Shown here piece after piece: positions 35,098-47,797 of a DNA stretch of 64,000 nucleotides (the first letter of the stretch is position 1; each line of letters starts with the position of its first letter). The position numbers and the translations under genes are program-made. The stretch spans positions 18,003,501-18,067,500 of the forward strand of contig CM040094.1 in the NCBI GenBank assembly GCA_022496805.1, written 5' to 3'. The stretch is from Pohlia nutans. Taxonomy: Eukaryota; Streptophyta; Bryopsida; Bryales; Mniaceae. A model generated the notes under the pieces. That model worked only from the letters and a program-made list of their open reading frames with translations, was not told the DNA's origin and made no database searches.

Positions 35098-35113
35098 AAA
35101 CCCTAAACCCTAG
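35098..35113. promoter_or_regulatory. tandem telo-box in the DNL gene promoter
   Basis: AAACCCTAAACCCTAG about 240 bp upstream of the start codon; another AAACCCTAAT lies at about 34878, in the leader. AAACCCTAA telo-boxes are common in promoters of plant organelle-biogenesis and translation genes. Confidence 0.5.
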
Positions 35114-35206
35114 AATGTGATACTAGAGAAAACTCTGTTCTCTCTCGAAATGGGATGCAGAGGCTTTACTCCCTAATTGCACACTCTCTATTAGCACGAT
35201 TTTATG

Positions 35207-35530
35207 GAGTCTACCTTCTATACAATGACACTCCATAATATGATGATGTTATTGTTTCAACCAATACAAATATAATGTTATTGTTTCAACCAATACACAT
35301 ATAATGTTATTGTTTCAACCAATATACATGTAATGTTATCGTTTCAACCAATACACATATAATGTTATTGTTTCAACCAATACACATGTAATGTTATTGT
35401 TTCAACCAATACACATATGATGTTGTTGTTTCAACCAATACACATATGATAGTCATTTCTGTGAGTAATCTATGCATGCATCATATGAAGGTAGGGCTTT
35501 TCAAACATGTCATAATAGAGAGGAATAATT
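35207..35530 (+). repeat. repeat J with an expanded 29-bp minisatellite
   Basis: Ends match 34080-34215. Within it, 35244-35450 contains about seven copies of a 29-bp unit with TGTTATTGTTTCAACCAATACACATA; the short copy has this word once. So one member of the repeat family has expanded its core. Confidence 0.85.
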
Positions 35531-38028
35531 GTATTACATGTGTCAAAGTGCGCTCAAGTTTGTGAGGGAAATTTTGGGAAGAGTCTCTATGTCAAAGTGG
35601 TGACTTGGTATATAAGCCTAGTTCGCCCTTGCGACTGGTGGACTATGCATGTTAGCTTGGTTGAAAGGATTGAGGCTGGAGATTTTTTTTTTAAATGGAC
35701 TAAGGGGCAGAATGGAAGTTTTAGGTATGTTGAGAGGTGCTACAGAAGTAGGCATGAAGCCATTGGTTTGAGTGGCAATGCAAAACAAGGCCAAAGGCAT
35801 GGGCATTTTGCCCTCATGCACATGAACCTTCACTGATGCAATTCCTATGTATTGGCAATCCATGTCTCAACCATGAGACTATTGTGAAAACAATTGAAAA
35901 TTGAAAGAGTTTCTTGTGATCACTCTTTAAAGAGATAATCACGTCTTCGATCTAAAACAAATCAATCTATGTTATTAGAGTGACAAATGTTGTGAGGAGC
36001 AATTTCGGTCCTAGATACATCTACCTCTTTTCATCTATCACATTCTCTATATTCCCTATATTGTTTCAAAACCTTGAATCTGCATTTACTTCACTTGTAC
36101 TCATCTCTTTGAATTAGGAGGCATATTTTATATCATTAACAATGCATTTTCAAGATCTTTTGATAAATATATTACAAATATATCTTGATGGAAAATTAAT
36201 TCAACAATCATTGTTTGAAGTTTTGTTGTCTTTACAACTATCTTTTGTGACAAAAGTCCAATACACTCATTTTGACCAATTCAAAATACTTATATTTCTT
36301 AGCATACTTCTTAGCATGAGAACATGAATGAGAATTTGTACAAGAATTTTCATGTGAACTTATGATCTCATTTTAAACTCAAAATTCTTTTTAAGGTATA
36401 GAAAGCTAATTCAGATCCTTTAGGGATTTTTTATCATAGAAATTGTTGTAATAAATTTGAATTTTTTTTTGCAGGGTAGAAAATGATTTGACTTTCATAA
36501 AAAAAGAATTTAGGAAACTCATTATCTATATTTAAAAAACATACAAACATCAAACATGAGTTGGTACCTAAAACTATCCTTCTCAACCAACCTTGAGGGT
36601 TGCCTAAACATGACTCAAAAACAAGTGATTGGGTGATGCATTTGGATTTGGAGCTCCTGAAAGAAAGAATTTGAAGGAACGAAATTGAGATAGTAGGTAT
36701 GGAACAAAGTCTTTCTACCTTAATCCTTTAGTATTCCATGTGCATCTTATGCAAAAAGAAATTTTGAATTGGAGTTGTCAAGCTACCAAAATACCTATAT
36801 ACAAAACACCAAAATACTGTAAATACCTCAAAATATAAAAATTACTTATAAATACAACAGGTGCACTATGCAATATTTCTTGTGTTTGGAAGTTTTGTTA
36901 TTATTATTTTTATTTATTTTTGGATTAAGCAATCCGTTTGTACAAAAATACCATCCATCGAAAAGCACCCCGTGAAAAATGAAATTTGTGGAAAATTGAA
37001 CTGGGCACTAATAAAAGGGTTGATGAAGTCCAAAAACATGATTCTCACCGGCTTGCCTCATTTTACATAACTTGGATGGAAAATGGATGAATGAATATTA
37101 ACATGTCATCCGTTTTGTGAACAAGTCAATCACCAAAAAGTGGCTTCTTCTGAACTGGGCTTTAACTTAATGTATTTCTGCAGTGAAGGTTTCGTTTGTA
37201 AAATAATATAATATTATATTATATAATTTCAAGTTCAAGTTTTATGGTAAATTCATTTCAAGGAAATTTTTATGGCAAATTCTTTTTGGTTGGTTACATG
37301 AAGGTTATAACTAATGTTGTGCTAGCATCAACTTTCTTCACGCCATGGAGACATGAGTGTAATTCTGAAAACTTTTTTACTCAAATACAAACAACTGGAA
37401 TGCTTGTTGTGAACAAATTTAAAATAATTCATGTAGCATAAAGGTCCAACTTACTAACATTAGTGCAATGTTCTATGAATAATCAATTAAGATAAACATA
37501 ACAATGATTTTGAAAATCTTAAAAATTTCCTACCTTCCAAAAACATCTTAGAATTCTAGAAAATTAAAATTTCTTAAAAACATTTGTTACATTTGTCTTA
37601 ATTGATTTTTAAAGATTTGCAGGTGCACGACCGCGACGAAAAGCTTGGGTGACCGTAGCTTGCAACCACCCTAATATTGATAAAAAAACAAACAACGTAA
37701 CAAATTCAAAGTCATATTGTTGATGATAGTTAGATAACAATATTATTATAAGTTGAATAATAGTGTTGATATCAAATTCGCAAAGTGATGCAAATACAAC
37801 CTTGGTTATAGCTCATAATCTTTGTACTTACTATGAGTGATGAGTCCATAAATCAACCAAAAAGTACTACACAAATTTAAACTAGTTAAAGTCCAAAACT
37901 CTTTTACTAATGAGTCTTTCAATCACTATTATGATTATTGTCATTACTGTGAGACACACTAATAGTTTTAAATTCGCTACATCTTTTTATGCAAGGTGAA
38001 ATTTTATACGAAGTATGTTTATAGACAA
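35531..38028. other. 2.5-kb gene-free region
   Basis: ORFs of 60-98 codons occur (for example 35540-35836) but have no recognisable features. At 36417 a lone TCCTTTAGGGATT resembles a TTAA-element end without a partner. Confidence 0.4.
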
Positions 38029-38152
38029 TCTACTACATCAATACCGGTAGTATCAATATCTTTGACATTGATAAAAATATTTGCCTTTTATAAAAAGTCA
38101 CAGCCTTGTATAAATAGTTAGTGTATCTCACATAATTAGTGTAGTAAAAACA
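38029..38152. mobile_element. diverged relative of MITE K
   Basis: Begins TCTACTACATC and ends TTAGTGTATCTCACATAATTAGTGTAGTA, like the right end of 7501-7722. Central part different; about 124 bp. Confidence 0.45.
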
Positions 38153-39507
38153 CTTTTGTAGACTATATTTAATGTTTTATTTAATGTATGGAGTTAAATG
38201 ATGTTTTTTTTATCACAATTAGTTCAAAGGTAAAGAGAAATAGTGTCCCTTGATACTACATAGGAGTTTGCCACTTGTCATTCCCACTTTCATTGAGAGT
38301 GCTATGTTATTTTCGAAGTGACATGAGGTAGCTGCATGCTATATTTATTATAAAGTTTCCATATGTCATTGGAACACTACATTCATTTTTTTCTTAAGAG
38401 GACACTATACCTCCCTAAAATTGAATAGTGTCCAAATTTGATAAATAGTGTCCCGGATACTATATATCTCATTCCATGTAGCATAAAGACCCACAAAAGA
38501 CCCCACATGACAAATTAGACTACTTTATATGTCGGTTTTTTGGGCATACTTCTCTAATCTACGCGAGTGGTGTTTATACCAATAGACGAAGCAAAAAATA
38601 CTACATAGATCTTAATTGGTTATAACCCATAACATTTCGAAGTTGATATAGAGGTCTTCTCGTCTTGCATTTTTAGTTTACAAGACATGCAACAGTTAAA
38701 ACTCTACCCAAAAGGGCCTGCTACACCAAATACATAATGCCACATGGTAGAAATATCAATGAAAAACCATGAATTTAAAGCAAAGATGCTCTACCTAACA
38801 TCAACTTGCGGGTTCACGCTCTACGTGGAATGTGCCATGAAGCTAGACCAGTGAGCAATCCGAACCCATAAAAATTCTACTGATGAGTCCTCTAGATCAA
38901 CCGAAAAGTATTGTACAAATCTAAACGGCCAAGATTCGATGAAACAACTCGACATTATGACCGATAACTTTCTTGAGCCTCCAAGCTCTCAAAGGCCATG
39001 GAATCCAGAATGTGGCATGATGGCTGTGTGCCATGTGCCTAGTCCTCAAAAGAGTCACAAAAAAGCAATTAAAAAAAAACGAAACAAAAACGAATAAAAC
39101 GTGTGAAGACCAAGCAACTGAACTGCTGCCTTCTGTTTGATTGAAGGGTGTGCCAAATGATAGGAGCCACAAACTCAAAATCCATCCCATTGTTTCCAAT
39201 CATGGAGCAAAAGTTAGACTCGTACTCTTGTCTCTCATTTCTCCATGTGCATAACTTTTGAGACATGATTCATTCAAGGACGATCATTCCCTTGCACTAG
39301 ATATTTGTTACAAAAAATGTAATTAAAGGCACAACGAGGCCGTAAATTCACGTGCTTGATATCAATGGTGTCTAATTTATGTGCTTGGTATCAATTGTTT
39401 ATTTTGAAATGTAACAATAACAGGAAGGTATCATCAATATGAATGGTGTTCAAATGGAAAATAAATAGTCAGAGCAAGAGTGTTAATGGGAAGTATTTAT
39501 TTTAAGC
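38153..39507. other. intergenic, no gene
   Basis: Two segments (37805-37900 and 38860-38920) share CAAAAAGTA(C/T)T(A/G)(C/T)ACAAAT(C/T)TAAAC; otherwise nothing supportable. Confidence 0.4.
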
Positions 39508-39640
<133 letters not shown>

Positions 39641-39708
39641 TGTATGCAGTTGTATGGGTGTGTATGTTGTAAATTTACAAATTGTATTTTTATTGTAATT
39701 TTGTCACG

Positions 39709-39722
39709 ACTTTTTTCTTTTC

Positions 39723-39753
<31 letters not shown>

Positions 39754-39758
39754 TTTTG
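39709..39758. repeat. T-rich homopolymer tract
   Basis: Runs of T of 10-20 bases broken by single C. Could be a retroposon tail in reverse, but no body is recognisable. Confidence 0.7.
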
Positions 39759-39759
39759 G

Positions 39760-40934
39760 TATGGTAACTTCATATAGTTTGTCTCCTACAATGAGCCTTT
39801 TTCCTCAAATTTAACCCTTCTTCTACATTTGGACCCAAAAGTGAATTTAGAATTTAGATATTGATTATACAAGATGTACACTATCAAAACGTGAGAGTAC
39901 ATTTATATGAACGTGGGGTTGATTTTGAATACACTTAAAGGTAGGACTTTGAAAATTCATAACTTATTTTTTAAACATCATTATGATACTGCATTATAAT
40001 TTTTAAAGCTCACTAGAATCCTTTTCACTTGCAAATGAAAACCAATAAAAATATAATATATTTAATAATAGTAAAATGCTCAATTTCTATTGAAGACATT
40101 ATGGGTGTATATACTTTAAACATTCGCAAAATCAACAATCAGACTATGTATGAAAGTAATAACATTCAGACCGTGTGGTTCAAATACATGCAAGAATATT
40201 CTAGAATAATATCAGAATATCTTTTTTTTTGAAAAAATAAGGTTCAATAGATGCAACATTCAAAATATTCTTATGATTTCTTTTTCTATACATATAAAAA
40301 ATATCTTCTTGAAAAAATAACTTCTCAAAAATTTTGAGACTTATTTTTAGGATTCTTTTTTGCCAACCTTTGCCACGACCTCCAATAATTAGAATTACAT
40401 TTCCATTCCAGGTAGCATAACATTCAATAGCATTCAACCACTTTGCCTTTACATCCATCTAGTGATTTGTAGTGCTTCATGTAATTTCCAACTATATAGT
40501 GCATTAAGTGCAATCTTTTATTTTTCAATTTTCAGAGAGTTGGGAGAGTGGGGAAGGAAGCAAGAAGGTCATAAACCATTTTCAATGAAGGGAAAAAAGA
40601 AGTGGCGCGGTCTTCAAGGAATTTTTTTTGTTATGGTTGCCCATTTTCTATTGGTTAGTTAGCCATGTACCATAACATTCTTGGGATAAATATTATTACT
40701 TATAATGTTGTTCTCTTTAAAAGCGAGGGACATGTGGGGATGTGTCAGAAAAGACCATGCATGATTATCTTCCCTTCTAGTTTTCCAAAATCTCCATCTT
40801 TAAAAATCATGGGTAGCTACTGGTTGTTTTTGGATGATAATGAAGAGTATGTTGTGCATTCTCCTCAAGAGCAAGGCAAACTGAAGATAGTGAAGGCTAT
40901 TGAATCTTATGAAGAGAACACTTATGAATAAGCA
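39760..40934. other. intergenic, no gene
   Basis: A lone MITE L end (GCATAACATTCAATAGC) lies near 40414. Short ORFs at 40201-40931 are unconvincing. Confidence 0.4.
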
Positions 40935-41156
40935 CTACACTAAATAGGTAGATTAGTGTTAGATAATTATAAGATTTGAAAATATTATAGATTTTTACTC
41001 TCGACAATTTTTTTTACCAAAGGCATTGATTCCAATACTATTGAAAGATCCCCATCTTGACCAATATAGAGGGTAAAAAAATTGGTCAACAGTAAAAACT
41101 TACAACATGTTTATGTAAATTAGTGTATCTAACACTAATCTACCTATTTAGTGTAG
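40935..41156. mobile_element. MITE K, copy 2 (222 bp)
   Basis: Nearly identical to 7501-7722, including the inverted termini. Its right edge touches the palindrome that starts at 41158. Confidence 0.8.
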
Positions 41157-41157
41157 T

Positions 41158-41263
41158 AGAAAAGTATCACTTAGGCATCAAGGAATGGTGTTAGAGCGTG
41201 GTGTCCAAGGCCTTGGACACCACGCTCTAACACCATTCCTTGATGCCAAAGTGATACTTTTCT
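41158..41263. repeat. 106-bp near-perfect palindrome, no loop
   Basis: Two 53-base arms meet at 41210/41211 (CCAAGG|CCTTGG) with one mismatch (CTTAGGC versus CTTTGGC). Arms include AAGTATCACTT and GGTGTTAGAGCGTGG. Could be a foldback MITE, an inverted duplication, or a hairpin RNA precursor. Confidence 0.9.
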
Positions 41264-41580
41264 ATTGAATCTTTCAAGCACATTTTTTTTTTTCATTTAT
41301 CATTTTCAAGTAGATTTGAATTTTCTCCCTCGAAAATCCACAAGAATCTCAAATTTTCATTGAATGTTTTAACACGGATTGCAGTAAATATATGGCTTCA
41401 TGCAGTAATGAATGAATATTTTTTTTCTCCAATCACACCAGCCTATGACATAGTTATAGCAGAGGAAAAGGACCTTATTCTGTTCCCAAACTTAAATTTC
41501 ATTCCCTTCAAATTGTCTCTTGTAGGTCCAAATTCAAACGCATTGACCACTAAGATTTTTATTTTTAACCATCTTTAGGT

Positions 41581-41585
41581 ATATA

Positions 41586-41621
<36 letters not shown>

Positions 41622-41646
41622 TGTATGTATGTATGTATGTATGTAT
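41581..41646. repeat. (TA)n/(TATG)n microsatellite
   Basis: TA repeats followed by about 13 tetranucleotide ATGT units. Confidence 0.95.
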
Positions 41647-42960
41647 AAATATCAAAATTTTAAATGTAAAATACTGATATAGAGTGACTACAAAGTGGCA
41701 CAAACAATCACATGGTACAAATGGGGTGGTTTACCTTACATCAATTTTCATGGTCAAAATTTTCTTAGTTCAATGCAAAGATGGTTATTAGCTCTAATTT
41801 CGAGCGTCCTCAATGCAACCCTCCAAACCATTTGACGCTCAATGTAATGGACGAAAAACATCTTTATAGCATAGAGGGAAGTAGAAATCCCGGTAGAAAT
41901 GCCACATTTAGAAACTGTGCGGAGCTCTCCAAACCTCCCTCTAATGCTAAATTTAGATAAATTCTTCTATTTGATTGCGCATATGATGGAACCTTGTCCT
42001 ATATTCTAAATAAATAACAAATGTGATTGTTCCAATATAGAGAGTGCGATTGGCCGGGTCGCTTGAAATTGAAGTATGGATGGAACTGAACCTTGAAGGA
42101 TGAATATTAAGTAGAGGTATCTACAACTTATAAGTACCCTATAACTAATATGTAAACCTCTTAGAAGTTACGTTTCATAAACCCAAAAGCCAACACAATG
42201 GTAACCAATACAAAGAAGTTAATACATAGCAACTTTACGTTCGGGAATTGATCTCATTGTTGTCGGTTGTAGGTGAACCCATTTGTTAGTTATAGATTTC
42301 AAAGAACTTTTCATTTAATTTTTGAAATAAACTTAATTGTGAGAAAAAAAAACTTCATTTTTTTTACTATTCTACAATATCTCTGCTTCTCTATAAAAGA
42401 AAATATCTCATCACTAAAACTTCAACATTTTTCTATGCTAAAACCCTTATTTTCTCAATTATAGATACTTCCGCATTATAGAGAGTATGGTTGGGTAGCT
42501 TGGAATTGAAGTATGAATCAAACCGAACTGTGAAGCGTGAATATAAAGATCTGGACCGATGGCCCATTTATACCAAGAAGCTCCAACACTTGCATTGCGT
42601 TCTTAGAATGCTGCAAGGTAAAATTTCTAAAAATAATATACAATTTATTGATGTATGAGAGTATGTCTTGTCCTGCTTTTGGCCAACGCATATGCATTAG
42701 CGGAGCGAAAATTTCTTGTGGCATCCAAAAGTGTTGGAGTAGCTTATTGCATGCGACTGGTTAAAAAAATAAAATTTACAGGAGCACACTACAATGTAGC
42801 TACCAAAAATTCACTAAACGAATGGAGACTCTCTACCGCACTTGCGTTGGGTGAATGGTGTGATGGTCCATTCACATAAACCAACGCTACCGCATACATG
42901 CATGCGTTATGTGACTTTGAGGGAATTTGTTGTTAATTAAGAAATATAAAATATATAACT
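41647..42960. other. intergenic, no gene
   Basis: ORF 42655-42879 has a hydrophobic start but no further support. 41990-42070 and 42470-42545 share a repeated phrase (TATAGAGAGT..., TTGGAATTGAAGTATG). Confidence 0.4.
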
Positions 42961-42963
42961 AGG

Positions 42964-43098
42964 TAACTATACCTAATAGGAGCATTTACCTTAAAGGGTG
43001 CGTATCTATTACAGTGTGACATTTCACAATTGAAATGTCACACTGTAATAGATACGCACACTTTAAGGTAAATGCTCCCTATTAGATATAGTTACCTT
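42964..43098. mobile_element. foldback palindrome, ~65-bp arms
   Basis: Arms GTAACTATACCTAATAGG... and its inverse meet around 43027 with a loop of about four bases; three to four differences between arms. Typical of a foldback MITE. MITE L begins 25 bp to the right. Confidence 0.85.
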
Positions 43099-43122
43099 AT
43101 AATGCAGTTGCAACAATAGTTG

Positions 43123-43287
43123 CCATAACATTCAGTAGCCTTCATGCTCACTACCTTTCCTCCATGCATCATCTTGGGACTCCACATGTCCTGATAGTTT
43201 ATAATTTGATCTTGTTGGGTGTGGAGTATGCCGCACTATCTACCGAGGGACGAGGCATAGCCAATACAAGCTACTAAATGCTATAGC
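43123..43287. mobile_element. MITE L copy, 165 bp
   Basis: GCCATAACATTCAGTAGCC at the left, GCTACTAAATGCTATAGC at the right. Confidence 0.65.
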
Positions 43288-43772
43288 TTTGAATATTTTT
43301 TGATTCTTGATTTTACCTTCCTCCATTTCGGGATCCATTTCGGGAACGCAGATGCAAGTGCAGCAGGGGTTTGGAGTGAATGGGCCATGACGATGCCCTA
43401 ATAACATGACATCCTAATAACATGACATGTAGAGTGTAGCCGGTAAGGTGTCAATTGAAAGAAGGGCAGTATCTTAGTATTTTTGGGAGGAAGAGATTTG
43501 GGTCATGGGGTTTGTGAGTTGTGACATGTGGGAAAGTGAAGTGTAGGCTCCACGTCCAATAATAAAATCCAAGTGCAGTAAGTTACAAGAACCCCTCACT
43601 TCCGTTTCTATGACTCTTCAAAGCAGCCATGGATCAGTGGATATTCCATCTGCCTTGACTCACTCCTCACTGCCCAAGTGGCCAAAAGTGGCCAAAAGTG
43701 ACTCCTTAGAGTCCCATGCAAGTATGGTGTAACTATGAACCAATCGTCTTTCTCTATGCTATCAATATTTTA
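43288..43772. other. intergenic, no gene
   Basis: Nothing supportable. Confidence 0.4.
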
Positions 43773-43860
43773 CCCCTAAAGGATCAAGGAGCCCACATTG
43801 TAGTTTTGAGTAGGTTTTATATGTACTTCTTTTTGGTGTTTCTATCCCATTGGGAAAGAA
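43773..43860. mobile_element. TTAA-element left-end fragment
   Basis: CCCCTAAAGGATCAAGG after TTTA (43769-43772). The following phrase TAGTTTTGAGTAGG recurs near 45461, but no matching right end is seen. Confidence 0.45.
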
Positions 43861-44375
43861 ACTAAAGGCCAATTTCTATATATGGGTGGTCAGTCCGCAA
43901 AAAGTGAAAGCTCCACCGAAATGGGTGAATAGAGCACGATCCAGGAGTATATTTTTCATTTCTACCAAATGGGTGGAGTATGGGTGGTTCTTGAAATCTC
44001 GTTTCTTGTCTTGTAGTGCCTTCCACCCAACCCATCCTCACATGGAAGCCTGCACCCAATTCCGATAGTGTATCCAATGTCGATAACTTCTTGACATGGT
44101 AGTCATCTTAGAACGTAAATCTAGGTAGACCATAGATAGCTCGTTTTGGTCAACAAACTATAAGGGCTCTATGACATGCTTAGATTTGCGTTTCTGAAAT
44201 GACTACTTTGTGTAGAAATTATCGGCATTGGGTACACAGTCAGAATTGGGTGCTCCTACTTTACGGAAACGCTTTGTTTTTAAGGAGTTACGTGGTTGAA
44301 AGATACAAACAATGTGTAAAAGTAAATTTAGGGTGAATACTAAGGTAGAGACTACGCAACTAGTTGCTTGTTTTA

Positions 44376-44930
44376 CCCCTAAATGCCCAACCGCTTAGAA
44401 AGTGGACGATGTACAGAATCAAACACAGTTCTCATCCGTCATTTGTCTTTTTGCAGTGAATATATTTTATGGGAAGTTAGCTTCATGCATGTGTGATCCG
44501 ATTAGAAAGGGGGTGATTTGTGAAATTTCTATGCCTCATTTCATGCTATATTGATTCACTCAAAATTTTGAAGATTTCAATGTAAAAGAGCTCTTAAAAA
44601 GAGTCTACTCATAAAATTAAACAACCAAAAAATCTCCCAAAATCACTACACTTAGAGTATTACAGTTCAACTAATCACAACAAATTTCATGTACAAACTG
44701 CCAATATCTTATTTGTAATCAAATTACAAAAGATTCTTCAATTTGAAGTTTCAAATTTTATACAAATTACTGGTGATAGCAATCATAGATCTAACCGTAT
44801 GGATAGAATCAAGAATTTACAATTTAGAACCTTAATTCATATATGAAGCTCAAAATATTTTATGGTTTGCATTTTATGATGCATCATGGCAAAACTACCG
44901 AATTTGGAGAGGAGTGAGGACGTTTAGGGG
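44376..44930. mobile_element. TTAA-element, family A, 555 bp, full length
   Basis: CCCCTAAATGCCC after TTTA (44372-44375); GAGTGAGGACGTTTAGGGG before TTAA (44931-44934). Reference copy for family A; full inverted relative at 24961. Contains TCTAACCGTATGG. Confidence 0.8.
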
Positions 44931-44934
44931 TTAA

Positions 44935-45251
44935 CCCATGAATGCTATTATGTCTAGATTATGTACAACAAATGAAAACAAAAGGCTCTTGCGATTTTTT
45001 TGTGCAAGGGTGGATGACTTTCATCAAAGACTTATTAGAACAAGTTGAAGTCCTATGTCCTATGTAACAACTTGAATTCAAAGTTGATCATTTGACAATT
45101 GTATATTAAGTAGAAATGAATCGAGTATGTTTGAACTTTTCAAAAAGGAATATCTTTACAATGTAGAGATTTCAAAAATAAAATTGCATGGTAGTATGTT
45201 TCTATTGCATAGATGCTAAGTTATTATTTGCACGTCTCAAATGTTCAAGGG
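44935..45251. mobile_element. possible TTAA-element sharing a TTAA with its neighbour
   Basis: Starts CCCATGAATGC directly after the TTAA at 44931-44934 and ends GTTCAAGGG before TTAA at 45252-45255. Terminal similarity is only about eight bases. Tentative. Confidence 0.35.
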
Positions 45252-45255
45252 TTAA

Positions 45256-47438
45256 ATTTATTTGATATTTTATCAACACATGCACATGTTCTTTACTACT
45301 TTTGGTGATAGAAAAGATCTTCCCATTCAAATAATTTTTTCACGAGGTGATTAAATGAATTTTTCATTTTAATACCATTAATCTTTGGCCAATTAGGGGT
45401 TTAAACAAGTTTTAACTTCTAAACTAAGAATCCCAAATTGGGTCTCATGTTTTTTTTTGGTAGTTTTGAGTAGGCCCTATGTGAACTTCCTTTGTTCAAT
45501 TTATTTATTTATTTATTTTTGGTACCAACACATGCAATGTCCTTCACTAATTGCGGTGATGTAAAAATTTGCCCTATTTGAATTATACTTTTGACAATAT
45601 GATCGATTGAATTTGTCATTTGGAAACCATAATTCCTTGGTCTTTTAAGGGTTAAAATCATATTTTTATTATTTGAGTAGTACAAACAATGATTTTTGAG
45701 GCATTTATTTTTTGTAACTAGAATGACACTATTACACATGTAATAGTAGAAACTTTGGTAATATTTTTGTTAGTGATGATCATAATTTTGGTGGTTTTCT
45801 ATAAACCATTTGGCTACTATAATATATATTGAGTAGAAACTTGGCTTCCAAAATTTTCATCTTTGTCCCTATTTAGAACCATATGAAAAATTTGGTGGCC
45901 CAAAAAGGCCGGAAATAAAAACATTGAGTATAAATGTGTAAATAGTGTACTCTAAAATAATATGTACTATGTACATTACTTGAAAAATTGAATTTTTAAA
46001 ATCTTAATTAACATTGTGTGAAAAGATACGTTTTGAACCATCTTAAAGTGGGTAGTGTGAAAATTATGCTCAACAATATACATGTGCATAACTCAAGCAA
46101 AAAGATTTCAAATCACAAAATTTTCTTGGAGGTGAAGAGTTACTTGATTTTATAAATTTTCTTAGTTGAACAAAACTCAAAATAAGTTAGCCTATTATGC
46201 CCAACTGAGCATTGAAATTCTCATAAGAACACATATTTTTATCATTCAACTCATGCACATTCTTCACAACCTTACTGAAATTTGTCTATATTTCATGCAT
46301 AAAAATCACAAATTGTTTTTGAGATTGAAAATGATTTGACCCCCTAACTTTCCTTAAATGAACACTTTTCAAATTATGATCATTTGCTATGTTTAATTGT
46401 GCATTAAAATATATTAAAAATATGGTGTGGTAAGAATTCATATGGGCTTGCAAGTCTTTACCCCATTTCACTTGGGAATGACTTAGAATGAATTTGATTA
46501 AAATAATTGTTCTTTCTTCTTTTTAAATTCTCACTTGATTATCCAAATAACATCAAGAATTATGAAGAATGCTAAATTTTCAACATTTTGACATTTTTAA
46601 TAAGTAATTTATGTGACTCGATAAAAATTACTAATAATTTTCCAATTTTTTTACATTTATTTTTATAATTATTTTTTGCCAACCATGTTGTCCACCTACA
46701 ATAGTATGAAGAACTTTTTATTTTTCACCTACAAAGAATTATTTTTTACCAATTAGGCTCTAAGTTGGATATGAGCTCATTTTTCTTCCTTATCCCTCCA
46801 ATGCCTTCATAAATCATAACGACCATTAACCTCAAAGTTGTCATAATGTAAACACTTGTGAACTACATTTACCTTTATCAAGTCAACTTTTCAACTACTT
46901 ACGTTTCGGGACGATCATAGTTATAAAGAACTTTGACCACTTGAGACATTACAGTACATTCGAAATGTTTATTTTATTTTATACAATCCATAATAAATTC
47001 AACTTTTATGTTGCGAATCATGTGATGATTTCCTTTTTCAAAATTTTCAGTTGTGCATGTCAATTTATGCAAGCTTTTATCTACCTCATTAATTTTACTT
47101 CACCTTTATATTTATTTGATTTTCCCATTTCATAATAAATCTAATATAAAAATATGTAGACAACATAATATTCTTGATCCTAGAAAATCCCATTATTTTC
47201 TAAATTTACCCAATGCACCACAACGATTCCATTTTTTACAAAACTTCATACTAATTATTATCTCACCTTGTACAATTTACTCTCAAATGGCAATTGTATT
47301 GGAAAGAAATGTGGAAGCTTTGCGAAGACTAACAAGGAAACTGATAGATATTTTATATTACTCCTATATATCTTTTCTTTTTGAATGCTTTCTTATCTTC
47401 TTTTTTTGAATCCTTTGTTGTCAACTTCTTTGAATGAT
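45256..47438. other. gene-free region with repeat remnants
   Basis: A right end (CCTTGGTCTTTTAAGGG before TTAA at 45652-45655) marks another TTAA-element whose left end is unclear. It shares GA(T/C)CAATTGAATTT(G/T)TCATTT with 15350 and 52340. The rest is AT-rich without a gene. Confidence 0.4.
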
Positions 47439-47797
47439 AGAGTTATCCTTAAAGTCACCTTGTGTTTGAATAAGATACCGTGAATTTTGCATTAATGTAC
47501 TCTTATTTGTTCACCCCAAATAGTTAAAAGGTAGGGAAGAGCTTGGTGGCCTATCATTTTTAGGTGTGTAAGAGCTTGGTGGTCTTCAAACTCTTGGAAA
47601 ACTAGTCTAGCAATCTTTCTTGACGGCTAAACTAGTTTCCCTTGAGTTTGAAAACCACCAAGCTCTTACACACTAATAATGATAGACCACCAAGCTTTTC
47701 CATGCTTTTTAACTATTTGGGGTGAACAAATAAGAGTACGTTAAAGCAAAATTCACGATATCTTATTCAAATACAAGGTGACTTTAAGGATAACTCT
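47439..47797. mobile_element. 359-bp foldback element, ~165-bp arms
   Basis: AGAGTTATCCTTAAAGTCACC at the left and its inverse at the right; the arms remain similar until the short centre. Within each arm AGCTTGGTGG occurs twice. No ORF. Confidence 0.85.

Noticed and set aside
35098..35113. CCCTAAACCCTA as an interstitial telomere
   Set aside because: Only two units; fits a promoter telo-box rather than a telomeric relic.
35244..35450. Regular repeat with similar spacing, resembling a CRISPR array
   Set aside because: Units are contiguous without unique spacers, and the host is a eukaryote.
42655..42879. ORF with a signal-peptide-like start
   Set aside because: 74 codons, no conserved features, no splice context, flanked by repeat-like sequence; likely chance.
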